NCBI GenBank assembly: GCA_902805975.1
Contig: CADCUT010000113.1
Coordinates: 1-34,397, forward strand
Direction of reading: 5' to 3'
Origin: an uncultured Rubrobacteraceae bacterium
GTDB taxonomy: Bacteria; Actinomycetota; Rubrobacteria; Rubrobacterales; Rubrobacteraceae
DNA: 34,397 bases
Below the pieces are notes generated by a model that saw only the letters and a list, made by a program, of their open reading frames with translations, was not told the DNA's origin and did not search any database. Position numbers and translations under genes: made by a program. Within the stretch, counting starts at the first letter, position 1. The number at the start of each line of letters is the position of its first letter. Shown piece by piece: positions 7,397 through 14,953 of this stretch.

Positions 7397-8629
7397 TCAG
7401 CCCTCCGCCGTCTCCGAGATCCAGTTCGAGACCCCGCCCACGGCGCCTGAGGTCCAGTACCGGATCCTCTGCCACACGCCCGCCTCCTCGTAGCCTTCCG
7501 CAGCGACGAGCGGTGAGGTCCCGGCGCTCCGGCCGTCCACGAAGACCTCGACCGTCCCGAGCTCGCGCCCGGCCTCCGCCGAAGGCGGCGCCTCCTTCTC
7601 CGTCTCCACGCGCCGCTCGACCTCGAGGCCTGGTCCCCCGAGGCCCGAGATATCCTTCTCTGCCACGAGCTGGACGGACTCGTCGCGGCGGTAGGGGAGC
7701 TGGAGCTTCTTGAACGGGTCGTCCCTTGCGACAAAAGACTTCTCGCCAAAGTCTCCGAAGCCGTACTCGAGCGCCGTCTCGGAGGCCTCGAAGCGGTAGA
7801 GGTCCTCGGCGGCGCCGAGGACGACGGCGACGTAGGACTCATCGCCGTTCTGGGCGGAGGAGATCAGGGACGGACCGGCCTCGGGGGAGGTGCCGGTCTT
7901 GACGCCGTCGGCCGCCTCGTAACCGTAGCCGGAGTTCGGGGCGATCAGGAGGTTCGTGGTATCGAGCGGTATCTCCCGATCCTGGGTGGTGACGGTGATG
8001 CTGGTCTTGCCGACGATCTCGCGGAACTCCGGGTACTCCATCGCCTCGCGCGTGATCCTGGCGAGGTCCCCGGCGCTCGAGTAGTGCCCGCTGTCGTCCA
8101 GGCCCGCCGGGTTCTCGAAGTGGGTGTTCTTGAGGTTCATCTCCTTCGCCTTCTGGTTCATCGAGCCCACGAACTCTTCGACGCTGCCGCCCCCGAGGTG
8201 CTCGGCGAGCGCGTAGACGGCGTCGGTGCCGGAGGGGACGAGCGTCGCTTCGAGCAGCTCGCGGACGCTGACGGAGTCGTAGGGGTAGAGGCCCGCGGCG
8301 CTGTAGACGCCCCCGGCGTAGGAGGCGGCGTTCTCTGAGACGGTCACCTCCTCGTCGAGCCTGGCGCCCTCCTCGAGCGCGACGAGGGCGACCATCACCT
8401 TGGTCGTCGAGGCGATGGGGAGGCGCTTGTTGGGTTCCTTGCCGGCCAGGTAGAGGCCGGTCTCGCGGTCGACGATCGCCCACGAGGCGGCGTCGAGCTT
8501 GGGCGCGCCGGGAGGGTTGGGCTCGTTCTGCTGGGCGTCGGCCCGGTCTGGGGCGGGGAAGACCAGTAGGGCCAGAGACAGTAGGATCAGGGTCACGGTC
8601 CCATGCGCGCGGCACGTCCTCTGTCTCAA
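7397..8629 (-). CDS. D-alanyl-D-alanine carboxypeptidase (peptidase S11, DacA-like)
   Basis: About 410 residues: signal peptide (hydrophobic 11-24, cleavage near 32), penicillin-binding catalytic domain, and a C-terminal beta-rich region with a Trp-containing amphipathic tail that may touch the membrane. Catalytic motifs: SxxK as S74-T-T-K77 and KTG at 244-246. The SxN motif reads S133-G-T135, with Thr where Asn is usual; the surrounding context (VPSGTDAVYALAEH) is otherwise canonical. It trims the terminal D-Ala of peptidoglycan stem peptides. I chose TTG 8629 because AAGGGGAGG lies five bases upstream and the signal peptide then starts normally; an upstream ATG at 8704 would add 25 residues before the signal. 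The kinase gene follows, probably in the same transcript. Confidence 0.88.
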   Translation of the reverse strand: MRQRTCRAHGTVTLILLSLALLVFPAPDRADAQQNEPNPPGAPKLDAASWAIVDRETGLYLAGKEPNKRLPIASTTKVMVALVALEEGARLDEEVTVSENAASYAGGVYSAAGLYPYDSVSVRELLEATLVPSGTDAVYALAEHLGGGSVEEFVGSMNQKAKEMNLKNTHFENPAGLDDSGHYSSAGDLARITREAMEYPEFREIVGKTSITVTTQDREIPLDTTNLLIAPNSGYGYEAADGVKTGTSPEAGPSLISSAQNGDESYVAVVLGAAEDLYRFEASETALEYGFGDFGEKSFVARDDPFKKLQLPYRRDESVQLVAEKDISGLGGPGLEVERRVETEKEAPPSAEAGRELGTVEVFVDGRSAGTSPLVAAEGYEEAGVWQRIRYWTSGAVGGVSNWISETAEG

Positions 8630-8745
8630 ACGCCACCTCCCCTTCTGTGTTCTTGCGCTACCAACCGCCTCCCGCGCGGGACCGCCCACGACGGCCAGGG
8701 TCATTTTGCACCAGCGAACCGGGACGGTCCACCCTGGTAGGCATC

Positions 8746-8894
8746 AGGTTCTAGGTTTTGAAGTGTTGTAGAGAGGATGGCGCGGGCGTGCCGCTGTCCC
8801 TCGCGGGCCAACCGTGGTGACGATGTCCGGCCCCACGACGCGCACCCCTAATACCTCAAAACCTCCGAAGGAGGCGGCCTAGAGCCTAGAACCT
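8746..8894. repeat. Imperfect inverted repeat
   Basis: AGGTTCTAGG at 8746-8755 returns as CCTAGAACCT at 8885-8894, with further partial matches inside (AGGTTTTGAAG against the complement of CCTCAAAACCT near 8854-8864). A related run, TAGGTTTCAGGCATTAGG, occurs at 13865-13882. This looks like a degenerate intergenic repeat built on (T)AGGTT and AGGCATYAGG units; I cannot assign it to a known family. Confidence 0.45.
8854..8874 (-). terminator. Intrinsic terminator
   Basis: On the minus strand CCTCC-TTC-GGAGG (8862-8874) is followed by TTTTG, some 20 bases after the stop of the Met/Ser-rich gene. The stem is short (5 bp) but followed by T residues, rare in this GC-rich window. Confidence 0.6.
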
Positions 8895-8895
8895 A

Positions 8896-9441
8896 CTACT
8901 CGAACATCTCCCGGCCCATCTGGTCCACCTTGCCCTCGGCGTGCTCGGTCATGTCCCCGTCGGCGCCGGTCTCCTCGGTCATCGCCTTCGCCATCTCGTC
9001 GGCCTTCTGCTCGTTGTGGGCGTGCGGGTCGCCGTGGCCGCCGGTGTCCTCGGTGATGCGCCCGGCGAGGTCCTCCTCCATCTCGGCGGCGTTGAACGGG
9101 ACGTGGTCGTCGAGGGGCATGTCCTTGCCCATCTCCCTGGCCTCCGCGTCCACGTTCACCTCCATGACGGGATCCGCGGAAGGCATAGACTTCATCGACT
9201 CCGAAGACTCCATCGACTTCATGGACTCCATCGACTCCAGCGAGTCCTCCCTCATGCCGGGCAGGGGCCGGGGGTCCGCGTCGCCCTTCTCGATCCTGCG
9301 CACGATCTCTTTCGCCCGGAGGTCCGCCTGCCGGCTCCGCTCCTCCATAGCCCCCCGGATCTCACGGTCCGACCGCCGCATCCTATCGTCGATCCTCTTC
9401 TCGGACTGCCTCTGCCGCCGCTCCTGCTCCCTGATGCTCAA
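8896..9441 (-). CDS. Hydrophilic Met/Ser-rich hypothetical protein
   Basis: 181 residues, not recognised. The N-terminal third is highly charged and probably a long helix (RRQRQSEKRIDDRMRRSDRE). Residues about 67-88 form a low-complexity run of SM, SME and SMK units (ESMESMKSMESSESMKSM), written in the DNA as repeated GACTCCATCGACTTCATG blocks at 9186-9240. The C-terminal half is acidic with His and Met (HGDPHAHNEQKADEMAK). No signal peptide or membrane helix. Composition resembles hydrophilin-type stress proteins, or the Met/His runs could bind metal; both are guesses. TTG 9441 has GAGGAGG (9448-9454) upstream, supporting real translation. It stands next to CsbD and DUF2795 genes. Confidence 0.7.
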   Translation of the reverse strand: MSIREQERRQRQSEKRIDDRMRRSDREIRGAMEERSRQADLRAKEIVRRIEKGDADPRPLPGMREDSLESMESMKSMESSESMKSMPSADPVMEVNVDAEAREMGKDMPLDDHVPFNAAEMEEDLAGRITEDTGGHGDPHAHNEQKADEMAKAMTEETGADGDMTEHAEGKVDQMGREMFE

Positions 9442-9621
9442 AACCGCCTCCTCACGCCCCTCGCCCCGCCTACCACGACCCTTTCCCGCTCTTTCCCCAT
9501 TCGACCGCCGGACGAAAACCGGTCTCCCGGACGGACGCGGGAGTTCTAACAGTAGATTGTGGACCGGCCCTCGCGGGTAGGGTTAGGTGGCGAGAGAACA
9601 AAACGACCGGAAGGAGCATCC

Positions 9622-9954
9622 ATGGGCGAGGGAAGAGAGAGGCGCGGCGACGGGGGAGGCAGGGACCGCGGCCAGGGCGGCGGTGGCGGTCGAGATCGCG
9701 ACCGCGGTCGTGACCAAGGACGCGACCAGGGACGCGACCAGGGACGCGACCGCGGCGGCGAAGGCGACCGGGATCGCGGGCAGGGCAGCGCCTACCAGAA
9801 ACACGAGGAGGAACGCGAGGCGCGTCAGGCTGAGCGTCAGGCGGACCGCCGCGAGGAACGAGACCAGAGGCGCGAGGAGCGCCACGAGGAGAGGATGCAA
9901 GAGCGCAAGGAGGGACGCCAGGACCGCGGGGGAGACGGCCCCGGAAAGGGCTAG
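9622..9954 (+). CDS. Arg/Gly/Asp-rich low-complexity hypothetical protein
   Basis: About 110 residues made almost only of R, D, G, E and Q, predicted disordered. Residues 28-45 carry GRDQ units repeated three times from a tandem 12-bp DNA unit (GGACGCGACCAG, about 9707-9752); the rest is an Arg/Glu-rich helix-like stretch (REERDQRREERHEERMQERK). ATG 9622 has GGAAGGAG seven bases upstream, the main evidence that it is a real gene; the open frame upstream of it is not needed. No family recognised. RGG/RGD-like composition could suit nucleic-acid binding or a hydrophilin-like role. The opposite strand is also open here because of the skewed composition. Confidence 0.65.
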   Translation: MGEGRERRGDGGGRDRGQGGGGGRDRDRGRDQGRDQGRDQGRDRGGEGDRDRGQGSAYQKHEEEREARQAERQADRREERDQRREERHEERMQERKEGRQDRGGDGPGKG

Positions 9955-10041
9955 ACCCAGACGGGAAGCCCACCCAACATCCCGCCCGTAGTGCCGGGCC
10001 GGCACGGCTTCTCGCCGGGACCATCCCGTCCCCGCAACCGA

Positions 10042-10083
10042 CAGGCCCGGCCGTACCCTGCTGTCGGGGTACGGCCGGGCCTG
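10042..10083. terminator. Strong hairpin, probable (bidirectional) terminator
   Basis: Perfect 17-bp inverted repeat (10042-10058 with 10067-10083) and an 8-base loop, between the convergent Arg-rich and DUF2795 genes. There is no T-tract on either side, so termination efficiency is uncertain. Confidence 0.65.
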
Positions 10084-10154
10084 AAAGCCGCGTAGGAACG
10101 CGCGAGGGGAAGGGACCCACGAAGGATCCCGGCCCCGGCGCGGTCCCGTCTCTA

Positions 10155-10358
10155 CTAGCCCTTGACGGCCTGCAGCACCTCATCCTGGCTGTTGAACTTG
10201 TCCTGGGCGGCGTTCCGGATGCCGTCCACGATGTTCTGCGGCGCGCCGTTGCTCTCGGCGTTGGAGGCGACCTCCTCCTTCTGGGCCGGGAAGTTCACCC
10301 CCTGCAAGTACTGCTGTAGCTGTCCGATGTCTAGGTTGCCCAGGTTCGGCAGGTCCAT
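10155..10358 (-). CDS. DUF2795 domain protein
   Basis: 67-residue soluble protein matching DUF2795: an opening helix IGQLQQYLQGVNFPAQKEEV (the family's yLkGv-x-[FY]PA-x-K), then a second helical half with NGAPQNIVDGIRN and FNSQDEVLQAV. No signal peptide. I used ATG 10358: the GGAAGG ribosome site then sits six bases upstream, whereas for the ATG two codons earlier it would abut the start. Family function is unknown; members are common in actinobacteria as small stand-alone proteins. Neighbouring CsbD gene on the same strand (79 bases upstream) suggests shared stress control. Confidence 0.8.
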   Translation of the reverse strand: MDLPNLGNLDIGQLQQYLQGVNFPAQKEEVASNAESNGAPQNIVDGIRNAAQDKFNSQDEVLQAVKG

Positions 10359-10436
10359 GGTCATCCTTCCAGGGTAGGGTGTGCTTGTTCCCGGACCTGC
10401 CCGATTCGGCGGGCCCGGAAACATCTGGAGGCGACG

Positions 10437-10619
10437 TTACTTGAGCAGGTCCTTGGCCGCGGCCTTCTTGTCCTTTGCCTTGGCCTTCCTCTGGTCGGAG
10501 CGGCCCTCGGACTTCTTGTCCTTGTCGCCGGTGATGGCGCCGCCGGCCTCCTTCATGCGGCCCGTGGCCCTATCCATCGCGCCCTCGTTCCGATCTTCCC
10601 TGCTGCTCTTGCCGGGCAT
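10437..10619 (-). CDS. CsbD family stress protein
   Basis: 60 residues, very hydrophilic. It has the CsbD pattern: a short N-terminal segment with a G-A-x-D/x-x-x-G-R-x-K-E-x-x-G-x-x-T-G-D core (MDRATGRMKEAGGAITGDKDKKSEG) followed by a Lys/Ala-rich helix. CsbD is a general-stress protein (sigma-B dependent in Bacillus) of unknown molecular role. ATG 10619 has GAGGGAG seven bases upstream. The gene probably precedes DUF2795 in one transcript. I do not see a clear alternative sigma promoter upstream. Confidence 0.82.
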   Translation of the reverse strand: MPGKSSREDRNEGAMDRATGRMKEAGGAITGDKDKKSEGRSDQRKAKAKDKKAAAKDLLK

Positions 10620-11002
10620 GTCGGCTCCCTCTGTAGCTCTCCTGTCTTGCCCCCTTGGACAGAGCCGGGACCAGATCCGATACACTCCGGCCGAGAGGCC
10701 ACGCGCCTTCAGGACCGCTTTGGCCTACGAGGGGGCCCATCGTCGAAGCCGCCGTCGATCCGGCCCCGGTCGATGGTGAGGCCCCGATGGTGAGGCCTCG
10801 GCGGAGCTGCCGTCCGTTTGCGGTACGCGACCGGGCTCTACCCCATGCTACGACCCGCCCGTCGCCGAGCCTGGCGTCCTCCCGATTCCTCCCGGGAGCG
10901 GCGCCCTGGTGGCTTCGCGATAAGCGGCGTCCTGCTCACTTCAGAAAACTGATGGCGGCCCGACCTGTCCCCGGACGGTGTGAGTGCCATGTGAAGGACC
11001 AC

Positions 11003-11033
11003 GCCACCCACGGTCGCGGAGATCGTGGGTGGC
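11003..11033. terminator. Hairpin, possible terminator
   Basis: GCCACCCACG and CGTGGGTGGC form a perfect 10-bp stem around an 11-base loop. No T-tract. It lies second downstream of the RTX gene, after the hairpin at 11052-11081. Confidence 0.45.
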
Positions 11034-11051
11034 ATGGCCGAGGACACCAAG

Positions 11052-11081
11052 AAGCCGGGGCCCCCGAAGGGGCTCCGGCTT
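11052..11081 (-). terminator. Terminator hairpin of the RTX gene
   Basis: A 13-bp stem (AAGCCGG-G-GCCCC paired with GGGGC-T-CCGGCTT, one non-Watson-Crick position) with a 4-base loop, starting 13 bases after the RTX stop on the minus strand. Tail is CTTCTTGG, only moderately T-rich. Confidence 0.55.
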
Positions 11082-11093
11082 GGGGTTGAAGCT

Positions 11094-11567
11094 TTAAAGC
11101 TCGGGGAGCCCCTTGAAGCTCTCGATGTTCTCGCACTTCTCCCTCTGTATCGATCCGGCCTGGTGGTCGGGGCCGCTGGCGTAGACGGTGTCGATGCCAG
11201 CGCCGCACTGCACCTCGTCGGCCAGCTTGTCGTCGCCGGCGTAGATCGTGTCGTTGCCGCGCGAGCCGACCAGCTCGTCCTCGCCCTCGCCGCCGATAAT
11301 CGTATCGTTCCCGTCGCCGCCGTTGAGCGTGTCGGAACCGTCGCCGCCCTTGAGGACATCGATGCCGTCGTTGCCGAACACGAAGTCGGCCTTGGCGAGG
11401 GCGTCGACGACGTCGTTCCCGCCCTTGGCCCTCATATTGTCGCCACTGGGGGTACCCAGCATCTGATCGTCGCCAGCGGTGCCGACCATTACAGCGGCTT
11501 GTACCACGCCGGCAACCAACACCAGAAGTAGGGCCATCGTTGTCGTCAGCATGCCAATACGCGTCAT
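11094..11567 (-). CDS. Secreted RTX-type (hemolysin-type calcium-binding repeat) protein
   Basis: 157 residues. Signal peptide: TRIGM, hydrophobic core 8-22, AxA-like cleavage near VQAA. Residues 28-112 hold nonapeptide-like repeats of the GGxGxDxUx type (GNDGIDVLKGGDGSDTLNG, GGDGNDTIIGGEGEDELVG, GNDTIYAGDD), which bind calcium and fold as a parallel beta roll. The C-terminal part has two Cys (VQCGAGIDTVYA, KCENIESF) that could pair. It is short: no enzymatic domain is attached, so it may be structural or calcium-buffering. Start ATG 11567 is preceded by AGAGAGG; the frame open to 11663 lacks a signal peptide at its N-terminus. An A/T-rich stretch (11580-11610, CATTAT) likely holds the promoter. 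Confidence 0.85.
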   Translation of the reverse strand: MTRIGMLTTTMALLLVLVAGVVQAAVMVGTAGDDQMLGTPSGDNMRAKGGNDVVDALAKADFVFGNDGIDVLKGGDGSDTLNGGDGNDTIIGGEGEDELVGSRGNDTIYAGDDKLADEVQCGAGIDTVYASGPDHQAGSIQREKCENIESFKGLPEL

Positions 11568-12021
11568 TTCTCTGCCTCTCTGTTGCGATTTTCTTTTCGT
11601 GATAATGGTTGCACCCGCCGGAGAGAGATGCGTCGCGCAGATGGGGTATCTTTTTCTGGCCAATTCCGGCTAGAGCTCGCCGGCCGCAGGCACAACAAGA
11701 CCACCCGCCTGAGCCTCCGGGCTTCCTCAAGTACGGCCCTCGCCGCCCGGGGTGCGGTCTTCCTCTCCTCCATCCCTGAACCAGAGCGCCGGCGGGAAAC
11801 TAATGGCCCTTGCCATCGGAGTTGTCGAGCGCCCGCCGGTCCGAACATCCGGGCAGCGTGACGTTCAGGTAGTGGCCGGAGAGGGTGCCGCGGTTGCGGT
11901 ATGGACGGCCGCCGGCCCCGTAGTCTGTACGGGATAAGTATAGTGGGAAGAATAGTGGGAAGGCGGTTACGGACTAGCGCGGGTAATAGACTTGACGGGG
12001 TAGGCCAACGAAGGAGCTTGT
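11568..12021. other. Divergent intergenic region with tandem repeat
   Basis: About 450 bases between divergent RTX and NAD(P)-binding genes. ATAGTGGGAAG occurs twice (11940-11950, 11952-11962; 12-bp period) next to TAAGTATA, a possible -10. No protein or RNA gene is supported in the rest. Confidence 0.45.
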
Positions 12022-12672
12022 ATGAAGGTACTGGTAGCTGGGGCGCACGGCAAGACGGCGCGGAGGCTGGTCAGGAAGCTCGCCGGGGACGGCCACGAGG
12101 TCCGGGGATTGGTCCGCAAGGAGGACCAGTTGGCGGAGGTGCAGGCCGACGGTGCCGAGCCGGTGCTCGTGGACCTCGAGAACGACGAGGTCCACGGGCG
12201 CCTCGGCGAGGCGGTCGCCGGGTGTGATGCGGTCGTCTTTGCCGCTGGCGCGGGTCCCGGGAGCGGCGAGGCCCGCAAGGAGACGATGGACTACGGCGGC
12301 GCCGCCAAGCTCGTCGAGGCCGCCGAGAAGAACGGCGCGGGGCGCTACCTCATGCTCTCCTCGGTGGGCGCCGGAGACCCCGAGGCCGGGCCCGAGGCGA
12401 TGCGGCCCTACCTGCGGGCCAAGGCCAAGGCGGACGAACGGCTGCGGGAGAGCGGGTTGGAGTGGACCATCATCCGACCCGGAAGCCTCACCGAGGAGGA
12501 GGGGACGGGGCTGGTGGAGGCGGCGGAGGATCTGGGAAGGCGGGGTGAGATCCCGCGCGAGGACGTGGCCGTCGCCTTCGCCGTCGCCCTCGAATCCCCG
12601 AACACCGTGGGCAAGACATTCGAGCTCCTGTCCGGGGAGACGCCGATCCGGGAGGCGCTGGAGGGGCTGTAG
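12022..12672 (+). CDS. NAD(P)H-binding SDR-a type protein (YwnB/NmrA-like)
   Basis: 216-residue atypical short-chain dehydrogenase. The N-terminal strand-turn MKVLVAGAHGKTARRLV replaces the usual GATGxxG with GAHGKTA; VRGLVRKEDQ, VVFAAGAG and a central GAGRYLMLSSVGA follow the Rossmann pattern of the NAD(P)H-binding (NmrA-like, DUF4243-free) group. The classical YxxxK is represented by Y138-x3-K142 (YLRAKAKAD region). WTIIRPGSLTEEEGTG near 150 is typical of this group. Substrate unknown; relatives act as redox sensors or reductases. ATG 12022 has GAAGGAG upstream. The metallophosphoesterase gene begins three bases after its stop, so the two are one operon. Confidence 0.85.
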   Translation: MKVLVAGAHGKTARRLVRKLAGDGHEVRGLVRKEDQLAEVQADGAEPVLVDLENDEVHGRLGEAVAGCDAVVFAAGAGPGSGEARKETMDYGGAAKLVEAAEKNGAGRYLMLSSVGAGDPEAGPEAMRPYLRAKAKADERLRESGLEWTIIRPGSLTEEEGTGLVEAAEDLGRRGEIPREDVAVAFAVALESPNTVGKTFELLSGETPIREALEGL

Positions 12673-12675
12673 GGG

Positions 12676-13518
12676 TTGGCGTCCCGGAGGCGCCTCGGGC
12701 GGATCGTCGCCGGCGCGGGGATGATCGGCGCGGGAGGGCTGCTGTACGCGAGGGAGGTTGAGCCTAGATGGCTGGAGGTCGTGCGGCTGGAGTTGACCCT
12801 GCCCCGGCTCGCGGCGGCCTTCGACGGGTACCGGGTGTTACAGATCGGGGACCTCCACCTCGACGACTGGTCGAGACCCGCGCGCCTGGAGAAGATCTCG
12901 ACCCTGGTCAACGCCGAGCGGCCGGACCTTGTCGCCGTAACGGGTGACTTCGCCAGCTACTCCGCAGAGCGGCTCGACACGGAGAGACTCGTCGGGGCGC
13001 TGCGGCGCCTCCGGGCGCCCGACGGCGTCCTCGCCATCTTAGGCAACCACGACTACCTGACGGACGTGAAGCTGATCCGGCGCTGCATCCGCGAGGCCGG
13101 CCTCACGGAGCTTCTCAACGAGGTCGTCACCTACACGCGGGACGGCTCCGATCTGCACGTCGCCGGCGTCGATGACGTGATGGAGGGGAGGAGCCGCCTG
13201 GATCTCGTCCTGAAGAACCTGCCGGCGTCGGGGGCGGCCATCCTGCTCGCCCACGAGCCTGACTTTGCCGACGTCGCCGCCGCCACCCGGCGCTTCGACC
13301 TGCAGCTCTCCGGTCATTCGCACGGCGGGCAGGTGCGGATACCCTTGCTCGGGCGGGCCGTGCTGCCGCCCTTCTCCCAGCGCTACACCCGCGGCCTCCG
13401 TAGGGTCGGGGGGATGCTCGTGTACACCAACAGGGGTCTCGGGACCGTCCACGCGCGGCTGCGGTTCGGGTGCCGGCCGGAGATCACCGCGCTCACCCTC
13501 CGTTCCCCGGGGGCTTGA
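12676..13518 (+). CDS. Metallophosphoesterase, YaeI-like
   Basis: 280 residues with an N-terminal membrane anchor (about 8-24). Calcineurin-type motifs are complete: GDLH (D59, H61), GD (D91), GNHD (N124, H125), H193 in AHEPD and GHSHGGQ (H214, H216), binding two metals. Sequence order matches the YaeI/YkuE group, some of which hydrolyse phospholipids or lipid-like phosphoesters at the membrane; the substrate here is unknown. Start TTG 12676 has AGGGG just upstream, overlapping the previous gene's end (stop 12670-12672), consistent with coupled translation with the NAD(P)-binding protein. Confidence 0.87.
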   Translation: MASRRRLGRIVAGAGMIGAGGLLYAREVEPRWLEVVRLELTLPRLAAAFDGYRVLQIGDLHLDDWSRPARLEKISTLVNAERPDLVAVTGDFASYSAERLDTERLVGALRRLRAPDGVLAILGNHDYLTDVKLIRRCIREAGLTELLNEVVTYTRDGSDLHVAGVDDVMEGRSRLDLVLKNLPASGAAILLAHEPDFADVAAATRRFDLQLSGHSHGGQVRIPLLGRAVLPPFSQRYTRGLRRVGGMLVYTNRGLGTVHARLRFGCRPEITALTLRSPGA

Positions 13519-13577
13519 GAGATGCCCCGGCGGGTAGAATCCCGAAGACCAGTGAGATCAGGACGCGGCCGGTGTAG

Positions 13578-13856
13578 ATGACGTTTGGAAAGAACAGACC
13601 GCCCCTCGTGCCGGACCCGGGCCAGCAGGTGGACCTGCTCGCGGAGAACGGCGAGACCCTGCAAGGCTTCCGGGCCGTCTCCGGGCCGCTCTCCTACGAG
13701 CGGGGCGGCGTCGTGGTCTGGGTGGCGACGGAGGCCGAGTACAGGGACGCCAAGAGGGAGGGACGTCCCGCCGTCTCCATGCCCTGGCCCGCAGGAAAGG
13801 TCACGGTCCACGTACCCTGGTGGAGGTGGCAGAGGTGGTTCACGAGCCGCCATTGA
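13578..13856 (+). CDS. Hypothetical small protein with Trp-rich C-terminus
   Basis: 92 residues, not recognised. The middle looks like a small beta fold (VDLLAENGETLQGFRAVSG, GVVVWVATEAEYRDAKREG), and the C-terminus has VPWWRWQRWF, basic and aromatic, which might contact a membrane or nucleic acid. No signal peptide. Start ATG 13578; no strong ribosome site (GGTGTAG upstream), so the start and the gene are supported mainly by codon pattern and by the hairpin just after it. It follows the metallophosphoesterase by 59 bases. Confidence 0.6.
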   Translation: MTFGKNRPPLVPDPGQQVDLLAENGETLQGFRAVSGPLSYERGGVVVWVATEAEYRDAKREGRPAVSMPWPAGKVTVHVPWWRWQRWFTSRH

Positions 13857-13912
13857 GGAGGCTTTAGGTTTCAGGCATTAGGAAGAGCTCCTCGGGCGGA
13901 CGGGAGTCGCTG

Positions 13913-13946
13913 AAGGTCGGAGGCTTCTGCAAGGGGTCCCGACCTT
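13913..13946 (+). terminator. Hairpin, probable terminator
   Basis: AAGGTCGG and CCGACCTT pair perfectly (8 bp) around an 18-base loop, 57 bases after the hypothetical gene, followed by TCGGCAG without a T run. Confidence 0.5.
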
Positions 13947-14041
13947 TCGGCAGACCGCTTTGATCTTCCGGACCGTCGCAACGACTGGAGCCGCTCAATC
14001 GTCGCCGCCATTTGCAGGGGAATCCGATGCCGCCGACGCTC

Positions 14042-14953
14042 CTAGACGAGGGTTCGCAGGGCGTTCGTCAGTTCGGCGACCGTGGGGCGTGCGGCGGGGT
14101 CGGGGTCGAGGCAGCGGGCTATGGTCTCGCCGAAGGCCGCCGGCACCCGGCGGTGGACCCTGACCGGGTCGGCCCGGCGCGTGAGCTGCTCGTAGTCTTC
14201 TAGGTCACCTTCCGTGCCGGTCCCGCTCGTGGAGGTCCATCCGTCCGTGCCGGTCCCGTCCGTGGGGTCCTCTTCGTAGCCCGTCTCCCCGTACCCCGCG
14301 TTGAACGGCGGCTCGGCGGTGGCCGTCTCGAAGAGGACGGCCCCGATGCCCCAAACGTCGGTCGCGGCGTCCACATGGTCTCCCCTGACCTGCTCGGGGG
14401 CCATGTACTGGGTGGTGCCGGCGCCCGCCCTCGTAGGGCCTGGCGGGTGGGCGATGCTCAGGTCCAGGATCTTCGCCATCCCCCTCTCGGAGACGATGTT
14501 CGACGGTTTGAGGTCGAGGTGGAGGATGCCCCGGCCGTGGAGGTAGTGGGCCGCGGAGCAGAGGTGAAGCCCGAGGTGGGCGACCTCCTTGATGGGCAGC
14601 CGCCTGTAGTTCGCGTCTATAAGGTGCGCCAGGGTCTCGCCGGTGAGGGTCTCCAGGATCAAGGCCGGGGGCGGACCCTCGATCACCTCGTAGAGGCGCG
14701 CGACGTGCGGGTGCGTGAGGTCTCCCAAAAGACCCCCCTCGCGCAGCAGCCGCGAGGCCACGTTGTCGCTTTTCAGAAGATCCTGCCTGGGCGTCTTGGC
14801 GATGCAGCGGCAGGCCCGCTCCTCGCTGAAGACGTCGTAGACGTCGTAGTTGTTGCTCTGGTGAAGGTGCCCGAGGATGACGTAGCCGGGCGCTAGCGCC
14901 CCGCCCACCGGGAGCGGCGGGTGGTCCACGTCCCCCTCGAAGAAGTGGCTCAC
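14042..14953 (-). CDS. Divergent protein kinase, coupled to the ABC exporter
   Basis: 303 residues with a protein-kinase fold but several unusual positions. The glycine loop is degenerate (GHLHQSNNYDVYDV), K53 (CIAKTP) and E72 are present, the HRD motif reads H145-L-D147, K149 and N152 are kept (LKPSN), and DFG reads D164-L-S166. APE-like APEQ follows. So the metal and catalytic aspartates survive and weak activity is possible. Between the APE helix and the last helices sits a Gly/Thr/Asp-rich insert (TDGTGTDGWTSTSGTGTEGD). No membrane helix. Its GTG start overlaps the exporter's TGA (GTGA), so both are made together. Role inferred: regulating or sensing for the exporter; a pseudokinase scaffold is the alternative. 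Confidence 0.85.
   Translation of the reverse strand: MSHFFEGDVDHPPLPVGGALAPGYVILGHLHQSNNYDVYDVFSEERACRCIAKTPRQDLLKSDNVASRLLREGGLLGDLTHPHVARLYEVIEGPPPALILETLTGETLAHLIDANYRRLPIKEVAHLGLHLCSAAHYLHGRGILHLDLKPSNIVSERGMAKILDLSIAHPPGPTRAGAGTTQYMAPEQVRGDHVDAATDVWGIGAVLFETATAEPPFNAGYGETGYEEDPTDGTGTDGWTSTSGTGTEGDLEDYEQLTRRADPVRVHRRVPAAFGETIARCLDPDPAARPTVAELTNALRTLV

Larger units (their letters stand above)
10620..11093. other. Gene-poor intergenic region
   Basis: About 470 bases between the CsbD start and the RTX gene stop. It holds a small direct repeat, GATGGTGAGGCC twice near 10773-10798, and two hairpins listed separately (11003-11033, 11052-11081). Open frames here on both strands have no ribosome site and no recognisable protein, so I left them out. 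Confidence 0.5.

Noticed and set aside
9707-9752. Short tandem repeats as a CRISPR array
   Set aside because: 12-bp contiguous units within a coding frame, no spacers and no cas genes.
14042-14953. Lanthipeptide or other RiPP enzyme reading of the exporter-linked kinase
   Set aside because: Sequence follows the protein-kinase fold throughout and has no cyclase, dehydratase or protease domain.
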